Below, in pieces: positions 1-8,308 of a DNA stretch of 64,000 nucleotides. Position numbers and translations under genes: made by a program. Source of the DNA: Streptomyces sp. BK340 (lineage in GTDB: Bacteria > Actinomycetota > Actinomycetes > Streptomycetales > Streptomycetaceae). The notes beneath the pieces are model-generated. The model did no database searches. It was given only the letters and a program-made list of their open reading frames with translations, and was not told where the DNA came from. The DNA lies in the NCBI RefSeq assembly GCF_007827595.1, contig NZ_VISR01000017.1, positions 62,001-126,000 on the forward strand. The letters are read 5' to 3'. The first letter of the stretch is position 1. Each line of letters starts with the position of its first letter.

Positions 1-963
1 CTCGCCGGTGTGACCCTGATGCCGGAGTCGAAGGCCCCCTGGCAGAAGGCCGATCCGCTGGGCGCGGTGCTGTCCGCGGCCGGGATGACCGCGCTGGTCT
101 GGTGGATCATCGAGATCCCGCAGCACGGTGCCTTCGGCGGCCGCTCACTGGTCAGCCTGTCGGTCGCGGCCGGCGCGCTCGCCGCCTTCGTGGTCTGGGA
201 GAACGTCACCGAGTCCCCGATGGTCCCGCTGGTCCTCTTCAAGCACCGCAACTTCACCGGTGGTTCGCTCTCCCTGGCCCTGGTCCAGATCGGCAACGGC
301 GGCCTGCTGCTGGTCCTCACCCAGTACCTGCAGTTCGTCCTCGGCTACTCGGCCATCAAGGCGGGCCTGGCCTTCCTGCCGCTGGCCGTGACCGCGATCG
401 TCGGCAACACCGTGGGTGTGAAGGTGGCCGCGAAGATCGGCAACCGCTTGGTGATCCTGACCGGCATGCTGATCATGGTGGCCTGCTTCGCCCTGCTGAC
501 CACGGTCGACGCGGGCTCCGGCTTCACCGTCCCGGCGATCGCCCTCGGCCTCCTCGGCCTCGGTGCCGGTGCGGCCATGCCGGCCGCGGTCGGCGCCCTG
601 ATGGGCACCATCCCGGCGGACAAGGCAGGCGTCGGCTCGGCCCTCAACGACACCGTCCAGCAGGCCGGTACCGCCCTCGGTATCGCGATCCTCGGCTCGC
701 TGCTCTCCAGCGGCTACACCGGCCGGATGCCCGCCGACGCCCCCGCCCAGGCCCGCCAGTCCATCGCCGGTGCCGTCGCCGCGGCCCACCCGGGCCTCCT
801 CGGCACCGCCCGCGAGGCCTTCACCTCGTCGATGTCCACCACCTTCGCGCTCAGCGCCCTCGGGGTTCTGGCGGCGGCGGTCCTGGCCACGGTGGTGATG
901 CGGGACGCCGAGCCGGAGCAGCCCGTCGAATCCCCTTCCCGGGAGCAGGAGTTGGCGGTCTGA
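1..963 (+). CDS. MFS drug/proton antiporter, DHA2 type, C-terminal part
   Basis: The reading frame is open from the first base of the window, so the N-terminus lies outside. The visible 320 residues are a series of hydrophobic helices (for example around GGLLLVLTQYLQFVLGYS and AGLAFLPLAV). The pattern is that of the C-terminal half of a 14-TM DHA2 (EmrB/QacA) major facilitator, including a LGLGAGAAMPAAVGALMGTI helix and the DKAGVGSALNDTVQQAGTALG segment typical of these exporters. It is a cytoplasmic-membrane exporter; the substrate cannot be told. The C-terminus is short, acidic and soluble. It converges with the M4 protease, with a hairpin between them. Confidence 0.9.
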   Translation, partial: LAGVTLMPESKAPWQKADPLGAVLSAAGMTALVWWIIEIPQHGAFGGRSLVSLSVAAGALAAFVVWENVTESPMVPLVLFKHRNFTGGSLSLALVQIGNGGLLLVLTQYLQFVLGYSAIKAGLAFLPLAVTAIVGNTVGVKVAAKIGNRLVILTGMLIMVACFALLTTVDAGSGFTVPAIALGLLGLGAGAAMPAAVGALMGTIPADKAGVGSALNDTVQQAGTALGIAILGSLLSSGYTGRMPADAPAQARQSIAGAVAAAHPGLLGTAREAFTSSMSTTFALSALGVLAAAVLATVVMRDAEPEQPVESPSREQELAV

Positions 964-980
964 CCGGAGCGCACACCAGA

Positions 981-1008
981 AGGCCGGTGCCCGGACGGGC
1001 ACCGGCCT
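981..1008. terminator. Bidirectional hairpin between convergent genes
   Basis: A perfect 12-bp inverted repeat (AGGCCGGTGCCC, loop GGAC, GGGCACCGGCCT) lies 17 bp after the MFS stop and 18 bp before the end of the M4 protease gene on the other strand. There is no clear T-tract, as is common in Streptomyces. A terminator serving both genes is the simplest reading. Confidence 0.7.
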
Positions 1009-1025
1009 CGTGGTGTTCCAGGGGC

Positions 1026-2675
1026 TCAGCTCACGTTGACCGCGCTCCAGGCCGCAGCCACCGCGTTGTACTCCGCACTCCCCGCGCCGTAGAGGTCCTT
1101 GGCCGCGCTGAGGGTGGCCGTGCGGGCGCCCTTGTAGTTCGTGGAGGACGTCATGTAGACCGTCAGCGCCCGGTACCAGATCTTGCCGACCTTGTCCCGG
1201 CCGATGCCGGTGACCGTCGAGCCGTTGTAGGTCGGCGAGTCGTAGCTGACCCCGTTGATGGTCTTCGCGCCGCTGCCCTCCGCGAGCAGGTACGCGAAGT
1301 GGTTGGCGACACCCGAGGAGTAGTGGACGTCGAGGTTCCCGACCGACGAGCTCCAGTAGTCGGCGGAGTTCCCGTCCTTGGACGGCTTGTCCATGAAGCG
1401 CAGGGCGGGCTTGCCGAAGCCGGACTTCACGATCTTCTCGCCGATGAGGTAGTCACCGGGGTCGGACGGGTTGTTGGCGTACCACTCGACCATCGTGCCG
1501 AGGATGTCGGAGGTGGCCTCGTTGAGTCCGCCGGACTCGCCCGAGTAGGTCAGCCCGGCCGTCTTCGAGGTCACGCCGTGGGACATCTCGTGCCCGGCCA
1601 CGTCCAGCGCGACCAGCGGCCCGAAGGTGCTGCCGTCACCGTCGCCGTACGTCATGCAGAAGCAGCTGTCGTCCCAGAACGCGTTGTTGTAGTTGTTGCC
1701 GTAGTGGACGCGGTTGTACGAGCCCTTGCCGTCGCCCGCGATGCCGCTGCGGCCCTGGACGTTCTTGTAGTAGTCCCAGGTCTCGTTGGTGCCGTACTGG
1801 GCGTCGACGGCGGCCGAGGAGCGGTCGGAGTTGGCGCCCGTGCCCCAGTGGTTGTCGGCGTCCGTGAACAGGGTCGCGGGCGCCCGGCTGAAGCAGATGC
1901 CGAAGAAGCACAGGTCGGTCTTGTTCTCCGCGTCACCGGTGTAGGTGTTGCCGCGGGTCGGGTCCTTCAGCTGGTACGACGACCCGGACTGGGTCGTCTC
2001 CAGCGGCACGGTCCCGCCGTACAGCGACTTGCCGTCGCCGGTGGCCGTCTCGATGCTGTCCCAGGCGTCGATCTGGGCGCCGGTGCGGGCGTCGGTCAGC
2101 ACGGTCCGGGCGACCGGGTTGCCGAGCGAGTCCTGGCCGACGGCGTTGGTGCGCCAGGCGAGCTTCGGCGCGCCGTGCAGCGCGTCGACGATCAGCTCGG
2201 GCCTGGCCTTCAGGTTCTTCAGCGCGTCACCGAGGTTGACGGCGCGCAGCGCGTTCACCGCGAGGTCGGCGGCCTTGGGGCCGGACACCTTGGGGACGAT
2301 CGAGGACAGGGCGATCCGGCTCCGGGTCGCCCGGTCGGCGCTGCGGAAGGCGCCGCTCGGAGCGAGGTGGACCACGAAGTCGCCGCCGAGCACCGGGAGT
2401 CGGTGGTAGGTGCGCTCGTAGCGGACGTGCTGGGTGCCGTTCCGGTCGACGATCACGTCCCGGACGCTGGTGTCCTGGGCGGAGGTCAGGCCCAGGCTCG
2501 CGGCGTGCGCCACGAGGGCCGAGGCCGCGTTCGCGATGGCTCCGGCGCGCGTCGGCCGGACGTCGGCGTGGGCGGCGGGGGAGAGCGCGGCGGCCAGCAG
2601 GGTCGCGGTGGTGGCGGCGACGCCGGCGGTGGCGAGACGACGGGTTCCTCGGACGTGCAGACGTATCCGACTCAT
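1026..2675 (-). CDS. Secreted M4 (thermolysin-like) neutral metalloprotease
   Basis: A 549-aa zinc endopeptidase, secreted as a pre-pro-enzyme. The signal peptide (basic start, hydrophobic core, AHA end near residue 37) is followed by an FTP/PepSY-type propeptide and the M4 catalytic domain. The zinc site is HEMSH (about residues 362-366) with the third ligand Glu in GLNEATSD (about 386). A catalytic His lies in the later DVHYSSGVANHF segment. The ATG at 2675 was chosen over a longer frame because AAGGAG lies 4 bp upstream and the signal peptide begins there. A 14-bp palindrome lies about 80 bp upstream. The likely role is extracellular protein scavenging. Confidence 0.95.
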   Translation of the reverse strand: MSRIRLHVRGTRRLATAGVAATTATLLAAALSPAAHADVRPTRAGAIANAASALVAHAASLGLTSAQDTSVRDVIVDRNGTQHVRYERTYHRLPVLGGDFVVHLAPSGAFRSADRATRSRIALSSIVPKVSGPKAADLAVNALRAVNLGDALKNLKARPELIVDALHGAPKLAWRTNAVGQDSLGNPVARTVLTDARTGAQIDAWDSIETATGDGKSLYGGTVPLETTQSGSSYQLKDPTRGNTYTGDAENKTDLCFFGICFSRAPATLFTDADNHWGTGANSDRSSAAVDAQYGTNETWDYYKNVQGRSGIAGDGKGSYNRVHYGNNYNNAFWDDSCFCMTYGDGDGSTFGPLVALDVAGHEMSHGVTSKTAGLTYSGESGGLNEATSDILGTMVEWYANNPSDPGDYLIGEKIVKSGFGKPALRFMDKPSKDGNSADYWSSSVGNLDVHYSSGVANHFAYLLAEGSGAKTINGVSYDSPTYNGSTVTGIGRDKVGKIWYRALTVYMTSSTNYKGARTATLSAAKDLYGAGSAEYNAVAAAWSAVNVS

Positions 2676-2755
2676 CTGTCTCCTTGGGGAGGCGCCTTCG
2701 AGGCGTGGGGGCGAGGCGTGGGGATGGCGCTGAGTTCGACTGAGATTTAAGAGGC

Positions 2756-2769
2756 CATGACATGTCATG
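2756..2769. promoter_or_regulatory. 14-bp perfect palindrome upstream of M4 protease
   Basis: CATGACATGTCATG is a perfect dyad between the divergent protease gene (start 2675, minus) and the GGCT-like gene (start 2827, plus). Its place, 81 bp upstream of the protease start, suits an operator. No regulator gene is adjacent, so the bound factor is unknown. Confidence 0.45.
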
Positions 2770-2826
2770 TCCATAGCGGCGTCATGGAGATGTGTGCGGA
2801 GTCGAAGGGGGTACAGAATCGTTTCC

Positions 2827-3258
2827 GTGATCACCCCGGACCCGCGAGACGCGCTCCCCTTCTTCGTCTACGGCACCCTTCGCCCCGGCGAGCCCAACCA
2901 CGACCTGTTCCTGCGCGGCCGCACGCACACGGAGGAACCGGCCCGCCTCCCGGACGCGGTGCTCTACGACGGCCCCGGCTACCCCTACGCCGTCGAGGCC
3001 CCCGGGGAAGCGGTCAGCGGCGACCTGGTCACCGCGCTCCCGGAGGCCTACGCCCGCTTGCTCGCGGAACTGGACCGGCTGGAGGAGTACGCCCCCGGCG
3101 ACCCGCGCAACCTGTACGAGCGCGTCGCCCGCGACGTCGTACGCGCCGACGGCACGGCAGCCCGGGCCTGGGTCTACGTGGCCGCGCCGCGCATCGCCGC
3201 CCGGCTGCGGGCCCGGGGGCGGCTGATAGCGGGCGGGGACTGGCTCGCCCGCCGCTGA
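2827..3258 (+). CDS. Gamma-glutamylcyclotransferase-like (AIG2/GGCT fold) protein
   Basis: A 143-aa cytoplasmic protein with the GGCT signature near the N-terminus: FFVYGTLRPGEPNHDLF (substrate-loop YGTLR-PG) followed by the barrel, including LDRLEEYAPGDP, whose acidic residues sit where the family's catalytic Glu is found. Family members cleave gamma-glutamyl-amino acids or gamma-glutamylamines to 5-oxoproline; the exact substrate is not predictable. The GTG at 2827 was chosen because homology starts at once and an AAGGGGG lies upstream, though the spacing is long (about 15 nt). Its stop is one base away from the convergent NAT gene. Confidence 0.75.
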   Translation: MITPDPRDALPFFVYGTLRPGEPNHDLFLRGRTHTEEPARLPDAVLYDGPGYPYAVEAPGEAVSGDLVTALPEAYARLLAELDRLEEYAPGDPRNLYERVARDVVRADGTAARAWVYVAAPRIAARLRARGRLIAGGDWLARR

Positions 3259-3259
3259 C

Positions 3260-4090
3260 TCAGCCCAGCAGCCGCAGCCCCTCGGGCACGGCGATCCCGA
3301 ACTCCTCCTCCACCACGCGCCGCGCCTGAGCCTCGTCGGCGAGCGTGCGCTCGGCCACCGTGCCGTCCGCCCGGGTCTCGACCAGCCGGTCGCCGTCGAG
3401 GGCGAGGTGCCGTTCGGGAGTCGTCCGCTGCAGATAGGGGCGGTGGGTGAAGGGGGAGCGCGGGTTGGTGCCGACGTGCCAGTTGAACACCTCGAAGTCG
3501 GGCGCGACGAACGGCTCCAGGGTGAACGCGTACTGGCTCACCCAGTCCCGCGCTTCCCGGTCGTACGTCTGCAGCGCCCACAGCTCAAGCGGCCCGCCGT
3601 GCGGCAGATGCACGAACCGGTGCCGGCGCCCCGCACCCTCGAACTCCTCGCCGACGGCCAGCGGCACCGGCGCCAGCAGCGCCCCGGCCGCCCCGAACCC
3701 GACGTCCGCCAGGTACGGCCGCGGCTCACCCGGCACCTCCACCCGCAGCGTCATGTGCGTACGCGGCCGGCTCTCGGGCTCCTCCGCACCGAGGACGACC
3801 CGGCCCGCCAGCCCGGTCACGCCGAAGCCGAGCGCTTCCAGGGCCAGCCTGAGCAAGGTGTTGTGCTCGTAGCAGTAGCCACCGCGCCGACCTCGGACGA
3901 TCTTGGCCATCAGATCCCCCGGGGCGAGGGACGGAGCCCTGCCGGACAGCGGGTCCAGATTCTCGAAGGGCAGGGACAGCGCATGGGCCAGGTGCACGCC
4001 CCGCAGGGTCGGGAGATCGGCCCGCCTGCCCCCCTTCCATCCGATGCGCTCCAGGTAGGCGTCGAGGTCGAACTGCTCGGTGTCGGACAT
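3260..4090 (-). CDS. Arylamine N-acetyltransferase
   Basis: A 276-aa cytosolic enzyme that transfers acetyl (or another acyl) from CoA to arylamines or hydrazines through an acyl-cysteine intermediate. The cysteine-protease-like triad is visible: Cys73 in RGGYCYEHN, His112 in RTHMTLRVEV, Asp129 in LADVGFGA. Length and motif order are those of normal bacterial NATs. It is a single gene that converges with the GGCT-like gene. In actinomycetes NATs serve detoxification, or amide formation when placed in a biosynthetic cluster; there is no such cluster here. Confidence 0.92.
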   Translation of the reverse strand: MSDTEQFDLDAYLERIGWKGGRRADLPTLRGVHLAHALSLPFENLDPLSGRAPSLAPGDLMAKIVRGRRGGYCYEHNTLLRLALEALGFGVTGLAGRVVLGAEEPESRPRTHMTLRVEVPGEPRPYLADVGFGAAGALLAPVPLAVGEEFEGAGRRHRFVHLPHGGPLELWALQTYDREARDWVSQYAFTLEPFVAPDFEVFNWHVGTNPRSPFTHRPYLQRTTPERHLALDGDRLVETRADGTVAERTLADEAQARRVVEEEFGIAVPEGLRLLG

Positions 4091-4173
4091 ACCGCGAACC
4101 TACGCGAGCCCCACCCGCAGCCACCGCGTCCCGCGGACGGAACCGCACTACTCCGGTGGACCTAGGGCTCGCG

Positions 4174-6330
4174 TCACCCGGGCCTGACGGCCTCCACCCG
4201 CACCGCACACGTCTTGAACTCCGGCATCCGTGAAGTCGGGTCCAGGGCCGGGTTGGTGAGGGTGTTGGCGCGGCCCTCGCCCGGCCAGTGGAAGGGCATG
4301 AAGACGGTGTCCGGGCGGATGGCGGTGGTGATGCGGGCGGGTGCCACGGCCCGGCCGCGCCGGGAGACCACCGCCAGCGGATCGCCCTCGGCCGCCCCGA
4401 GCCGGGCCGCCAGACGCGGGTGCAGCTCCACGAACGGGCCGGGCGCGGCCGCGTTCAGCTCCGCGACCCGCCGCGTCTGCGCGCCGGACTGGTACTGCGA
4501 CACCACCCGGCCGGTCGTCAGCAGCAGCGGATACTCCGCGTCCGGCTCCTCCGCACTCGCCCGGTGCGTCACGGGCACGAACCGCGCCCGGCCGTCCGCG
4601 GTGGCGAACCGGTCCAGGAAGAGACGCGGGGTTCCCGGATGCACGGAGGTCCCGGCGTCCTGGGCCGGATCGTCGGGGAGCGCGTCGAGCACCGCGTCCT
4701 CGCCGTCCTCGGCAGCCGCGTCCGGCACCGACGGACACGGCCAGAACACCCCGTTCTCCTCCGCCAGCCGCCGGTAGGTGATGCCCGAGTAGTCCGCAGG
4801 GCCGCCCGCGCTGGCCCGGCGCAGCTCCTCGAAGACCTCCTCGGGGTCGGTCGGGAAGCCCTTCTCCACGCCCAGCCGGACGGCCAGCTCGTGCAGGACG
4901 TGCAGGTCGCTGTGGACCTCCGGCGGCGGGGCGACCGCCTGCCGGCGCAGCAGCACCCTGCCCTCCAGGCTGGTCGTCGTGCCCGTCTCCTCGGCCCACT
5001 GGGTGACCGGCAGCACGACGTCCGCCAGCTCCGCGGTCTCCGACAGCACGACGTCCGCCACGGCGAGGAAGTCCAGCGACCGCAGCCGCTCCTCGACATG
5101 GGCCGCCCGCGGCGCCGACACCACCGGGTTGGACCCCATCAGCAGCAGGGTCCGGATGTCCGTGCCGAGCGCGTCCAGCAGCTCGTACGCGCTGCGCCCG
5201 GGCCCGGGCAGCGAGTCGGGGTCCACGCCCCACACCCCGGCCACGTGCCGCCGCGCCGCCGGGTCGTCCAGTTTGCGGTAGCCGGGCAACTGGTCCGCCT
5301 TCTGGCCGTGTTCCCGCCCGCCCTGCCCGTTGCCCTGCCCGGTCAGACAGCCGTACCCGGACAGCGGCCGGCCCGCGCGGCCGGTCGCCAGGCACAGGTT
5401 GATCCACGCGCCCACTGTGTCGGTCCCCTTGGCCTGCTGCTCCGGCCCGCGCGCCGTCAGCACCATCGCCGACTCCGGCTCGCAGAACAGCCGTACCGCC
5501 TCCCGCAGTTGTGGCACGGACACCCCCGTGATCCGCTCCACGTACTCCGGCCAGTGGGCCATCGCCGCCGCCCGGGCCTCCGCCCAGCCGGACGTGCGCT
5601 CCCGGATGTACGCCTCGTCCGTCCGGCCCTCCGCCACCACCAGATGCAACAGGCCGAGCGCCAGTGCCAGATCCGTGCCCGGACGGGGCGCCAGGTGCAG
5701 GTCCGCCTGCTCGGCGGTCCGCGTGCGCCGCGGGTCCACGACGATCAGCGTGCCGCCGTTGTCCCGCAGCTCGCTGAAGAAGCGCAGCGACGGCGGCATG
5801 GTCTCGGCGAGGTTGGAACCGACGAGGATCACGCACCCGGTCCTCGGGACGTCCTCCAGCGGGAACGGCAGCCCCCGGTCCAGACCGAACGCCTTCGTAC
5901 CGGCGGCCGCCGCCGAGGACATGCAGAAGCGGCCGTTGTAGTCGATCTGCGAGGTGCCCAGCACCACCCGAGCGAACTTGCCGAGCGTGTACGCCTTCTC
6001 GTTCGTCAGCCCGCCCCCGCCGAACACCCCCAGCGCGTCGGGGCCGTACCGCTCCCGCACCGTCCCGAGCCGCTCCGCGATCAGGTCGAGCGCCGCCTCC
6101 CAGGAGGCGGGCACCAGCCGGCCGCCGGACCGCACCAGCGGCGAGGTCAGCCGCACCGCCGACGACAGCACCGCCGGAGCCGTACGCCCCTTGCCGCACA
6201 GCGCGCCCCGGTTCACCGGGAAGTCCGCGCGTTCGGTCACCTCGACGCCCCCCTGCGGCAGGGGCGTGATGTTCATCCCGCACTGCAGGGCGCAGTACGG
6301 GCAGTGGGTGGGCGTCGAGGTGGTCTCCAT
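4174..6330 (-). CDS. nasA: Assimilatory nitrate reductase catalytic subunit (Mo-bisMGD, Fe4S4)
   Basis: A 718-aa cytoplasmic molybdopterin oxidoreductase reducing nitrate to nitrite for assimilation. The N-terminal Fe4S4 motif is complete: Cys10, Cys13, Cys17 and Cys45 (HCPYCALQCGM ... GALCGKG). Molybdopterin-binding segments follow, then a C-terminal dinucleotide-binding domain (PLLLTTGRVVSQYQSGAQTR). The length and absence of a Tat signal fit NasA/NarB-type enzymes, not periplasmic NapA or membrane NarG. A formate-dehydrogenase-like paralogue is the alternative. A near-perfect GlnR-type site lies 24-61 bp upstream of the ATG, which strongly supports the nitrogen-assimilation assignment. No nitrite reductase is in the window; a CbiX-like chelatase nearby could supply siroheme for one. 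Confidence 0.9.
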   Translation of the reverse strand: METTSTPTHCPYCALQCGMNITPLPQGGVEVTERADFPVNRGALCGKGRTAPAVLSSAVRLTSPLVRSGGRLVPASWEAALDLIAERLGTVRERYGPDALGVFGGGGLTNEKAYTLGKFARVVLGTSQIDYNGRFCMSSAAAAGTKAFGLDRGLPFPLEDVPRTGCVILVGSNLAETMPPSLRFFSELRDNGGTLIVVDPRRTRTAEQADLHLAPRPGTDLALALGLLHLVVAEGRTDEAYIRERTSGWAEARAAAMAHWPEYVERITGVSVPQLREAVRLFCEPESAMVLTARGPEQQAKGTDTVGAWINLCLATGRAGRPLSGYGCLTGQGNGQGGREHGQKADQLPGYRKLDDPAARRHVAGVWGVDPDSLPGPGRSAYELLDALGTDIRTLLLMGSNPVVSAPRAAHVEERLRSLDFLAVADVVLSETAELADVVLPVTQWAEETGTTTSLEGRVLLRRQAVAPPPEVHSDLHVLHELAVRLGVEKGFPTDPEEVFEELRRASAGGPADYSGITYRRLAEENGVFWPCPSVPDAAAEDGEDAVLDALPDDPAQDAGTSVHPGTPRLFLDRFATADGRARFVPVTHRASAEEPDAEYPLLLTTGRVVSQYQSGAQTRRVAELNAAAPGPFVELHPRLAARLGAAEGDPLAVVSRRGRAVAPARITTAIRPDTVFMPFHWPGEGRANTLTNPALDPTSRMPEFKTCAVRVEAVRPG

Positions 6331-6353
6331 GCCGACCAGGGTGCTTCGGGCGT

Positions 6354-6391
6354 GTTACGTCCCGTGAGGCTCCCTGTTACACGGCCGGGAA
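6354..6391 (-). promoter_or_regulatory. GlnR-type binding site upstream of nasA
   Basis: Four 5-bp half-motifs at exact 11-bp spacing: GTTAC (6354), TGAGG (6365), GTTAC (6376), GGGAA (6387). The published actinomycete GlnR pattern is GTnAC-n6-GAAAC repeated. Both GTnAC boxes are perfect; the second and fourth boxes are degenerate. It lies immediately upstream of nasA, known in S. coelicolor as a GlnR-regulated function. Confidence 0.8.
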
Positions 6392-6432
6392 GCCGGCCTC
6401 CCCGCGCCGGTGCGCGCACCGTGAGGCGGCCC

Positions 6433-7110
6433 TCAGCGCCCCGCGGCGAGCGCCCGCGCCACCCCGGACTCCTTCGGCCCGAGGAACGTCGGATCGGGAC
6501 GGAACACCGCGTCCAGCGCCGCCTTGCCCGCCGCGAACACCTCGCGCGTGCCCCCGTAGTACCAGGTCGCATCGTGCTTGGCGGCGACCCCGATCCCGTA
6601 CGAGTCCACCCCCGCGGCCTCGCACAGCGCCACCGCCCGCCGGATGTGGAACCCCTGGCTGATCAGCACCGCCCGGTCCACCCCGAAGATCTTCCTGGCC
6701 CGCACACAGGAGTCCCAGGTGTCGAACCCCGCGTAGTCGCTGACGATCCGGTCGCCCGGCACCCCGTGCTTCTCGAGGTAGGCGCGCATGGCGTCCGGCT
6801 CGTCGTAGTCCTTGCGGCTGTTGTCCCCGGTGACCAGCACGACCTTGATCCGGCCCGCCCGGTACAGCTTCGCCGCCGCGTCCAGCCGGTGCGCGAGATA
6901 CGGCGACGGCTCCCCGTCCCACAGCCCGGCCCCGAACACCACGGCGACGTCGGTGCGCGGCACGTCCGCCGTCGTCCGCAGCCGGTCCGCCGTCGACACG
7001 TACAGCCAGGTGGCCGGCAGCAGCGCCAGCACACACACGGCCATCACGGCCTGCACCAGCCGCCGCTGCCCCCGGCGCGTGCGCGGCAGCCGCGGTCGAC
7101 GGATCTTCAT
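6433..7110 (-). CDS. SanA/YdcF-type DUF218 membrane-anchored protein
   Basis: A 225-aa protein with a basic N-terminus and one TM helix (about residues 16-35, VQAVMAVCVLALLPATWLYV), then a DUF218 domain. Conserved pieces are VAVVFGAGLWDGEPSPYLAHRLD, VVLVTGDNSRKDYDEPDAM, the TWDSCVRARKIFG stretch and SQGFHIRRAVALCEAAG. The family includes E. coli SanA and YdcF; roles in envelope integrity and cell-wall metabolism are reported but the reaction is unsettled. The ATG at 7110 is preceded by GGGAGA. It is divergent from the chelatase gene, sharing a 168-bp promoter region. Confidence 0.85.
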   Translation of the reverse strand: MKIRRPRLPRTRRGQRRLVQAVMAVCVLALLPATWLYVSTADRLRTTADVPRTDVAVVFGAGLWDGEPSPYLAHRLDAAAKLYRAGRIKVVLVTGDNSRKDYDEPDAMRAYLEKHGVPGDRIVSDYAGFDTWDSCVRARKIFGVDRAVLISQGFHIRRAVALCEAAGVDSYGIGVAAKHDATWYYGGTREVFAAGKAALDAVFRPDPTFLGPKESGVARALAAGR

Positions 7111-7198
7111 GAAGTCTCCCGGTGATCGGTCCCCAAGGGATCGGTTCCGACCTTGGAGGACGCACGGGGCACGGATCCGGTTCGCCTCACATCGAGCA

Positions 7199-7221
7199 TC
7201 CGTGCGAAGTGAACGCACGGA
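7199..7221. promoter_or_regulatory. Inverted repeat in the ydcF-like/cbiX intergenic region
   Basis: TCCGTGCG-N7-CGCACGGA is a perfect 8-bp dyad midway between the divergent DUF218 gene and the CbiX-like gene. A further CGCACGG copy lies about 30 bp away. It could be an operator shared by both genes, or a transcript hairpin in one 5' leader. Confidence 0.35.
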
Positions 7222-7278
7222 AAATACCCGTGACGGCCCGGCAACGGCGGCGCAACCTCCCGGGGCCAGGATCCTTCC

Positions 7279-8133
7279 ATGACGGCGTCGAACCCTCCCC
7301 GCGACGAGCCCCGCATCCACCTCGACAGCACGGCGCACATCATGAACAGCATCAGCAGCCAGCTCGCCGGCCGGCTCCGGCTCGTCCCGCCGATCGGCCG
7401 TCGCCGCCCGGCCCAGCCCGCCCTGGTCCTGGTCGCCCACGGCAGCCGCGACCCGCGCGCGCTCGACACCGTACGGGCCCTGACGGACCGGGTACGCGGA
7501 CTGCGCCCCGCCCTTCCCGTCCACCTGGGCCACATCGAGCTGAACGAGCCCCTGCTCCCCGACACCCTCGCCGCCCTCGGCGACACCCCCGCCGTCCTCG
7601 TCCCGCTGCTCCTCGGCCGCGGCTACCACGTCAAGCAGGACATCCCCGAGATGGCCGCCGCCGCACCCGCCCGCACCCGCGTGGCCGCCCCCCTCGGCCC
7701 CCACCTGCTCCTGGCCGACGCCCTGCACACCCGTCTGACCGAGGCCGGCTGGCCCGCCACCATGGACGCCGCCATGCGCCGCTCGACCGCGGTGGTCCTC
7801 GCGGCGGCGGGCTCCCGCGACCCCGACTCGGCCACCGACACCCGCCGCACGGCCCGCCTCCTCGCCGACCGCCTCGGCGTCCCGGTGGTCCCCGCGTACG
7901 CCTCGGCGGCGACGCCCACGATCGGGACGGCCCTGCACGCCCTGGCCGCGAGGGGCCGCCACAGAGTGGCGATCGCCTCCTGCTTCACGGCCCCCGGCCG
8001 CTTCGCGGCCCAGTGCGCGGCCCAGGCCCCCTGGCTGGCCTCCGCCCCGCTCGGAGCCCAGGAGCCGATGGCCCGGCTGATCCTGCACCGCTACGACCGG
8101 AGCCTCACGGCATGGTCGGCGGAAGCTGCCTAG
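7279..8133 (+). CDS. CbiX-like sirohydrochlorin chelatase
   Basis: A 284-aa protein made of two CbiX-like halves. The first has the metal-site motif LVLVAHGSRDPRALDTV and LLGRGYHVKQDIPEM (His ligands). The second is a degenerate repeat around VLAAAGSRDPDSATDTRR and IASCFTAPGRFAAQ. Family members insert Fe2+ or Co2+ into sirohydrochlorin to make siroheme or cobalamin precursors. Beside nasA the siroheme role (nitrite/sulfite reductase cofactor) is favoured, but this is inference. An internal ATG at 7342 is an alternative start, since the first 25 residues are unlike the family. The stop TAG (8131-8133) is part of the CTAG duplication of a MITE. Confidence 0.85.
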   Translation: MTASNPPRDEPRIHLDSTAHIMNSISSQLAGRLRLVPPIGRRRPAQPALVLVAHGSRDPRALDTVRALTDRVRGLRPALPVHLGHIELNEPLLPDTLAALGDTPAVLVPLLLGRGYHVKQDIPEMAAAAPARTRVAAPLGPHLLLADALHTRLTEAGWPATMDAAMRRSTAVVLAAAGSRDPDSATDTRRTARLLADRLGVPVVPAYASAATPTIGTALHALAARGRHRVAIASCFTAPGRFAAQCAAQAPWLASAPLGAQEPMARLILHRYDRSLTAWSAEAA

Positions 8134-8308
8134 GTCCTGTCGTCAAATTCCCGTCGTCGCCCGAAGGGCGGCCTCGCGGCGTCTGGTGCGTGCTCTCGGC
8201 GTGCCGGGCGGAAGTCCTCGTACTGGACGTACTTGGGCTTTCGCCCGGTGCGGCGAGAGTGCGTGCCAGGCGTCGTGGGGCAGACGGGAATTTGACGACA
8301 GGGCCTAG
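8130..8308. mobile_element. MITE (about 171 bp) with CTAG target duplication
   Basis: The terminal inverted repeats are near identical over more than 20 bp (left GTCCTGTCGTCAAATTCCCG, right complement GCCCTGTCGTCAAATTCCCG, one mismatch). They are flanked on both sides by CTAG (8130-8133 and 8305-8308), the target duplication expected for IS5-type elements. Most of the interior is itself an imperfect inverted repeat folding around about position 8222. There is no transposase frame, so it is non-autonomous. It sits exactly between two convergent genes, each ending in TAG within one CTAG copy. Confidence 0.88.

Noticed and set aside
102..2750. Long plus-strand open frame across the MFS and protease genes
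   Set aside because: Arg/Pro/Gly-rich shadow of the MFS frame and of the minus-strand protease, caused by high GC; no domain, no RBS.
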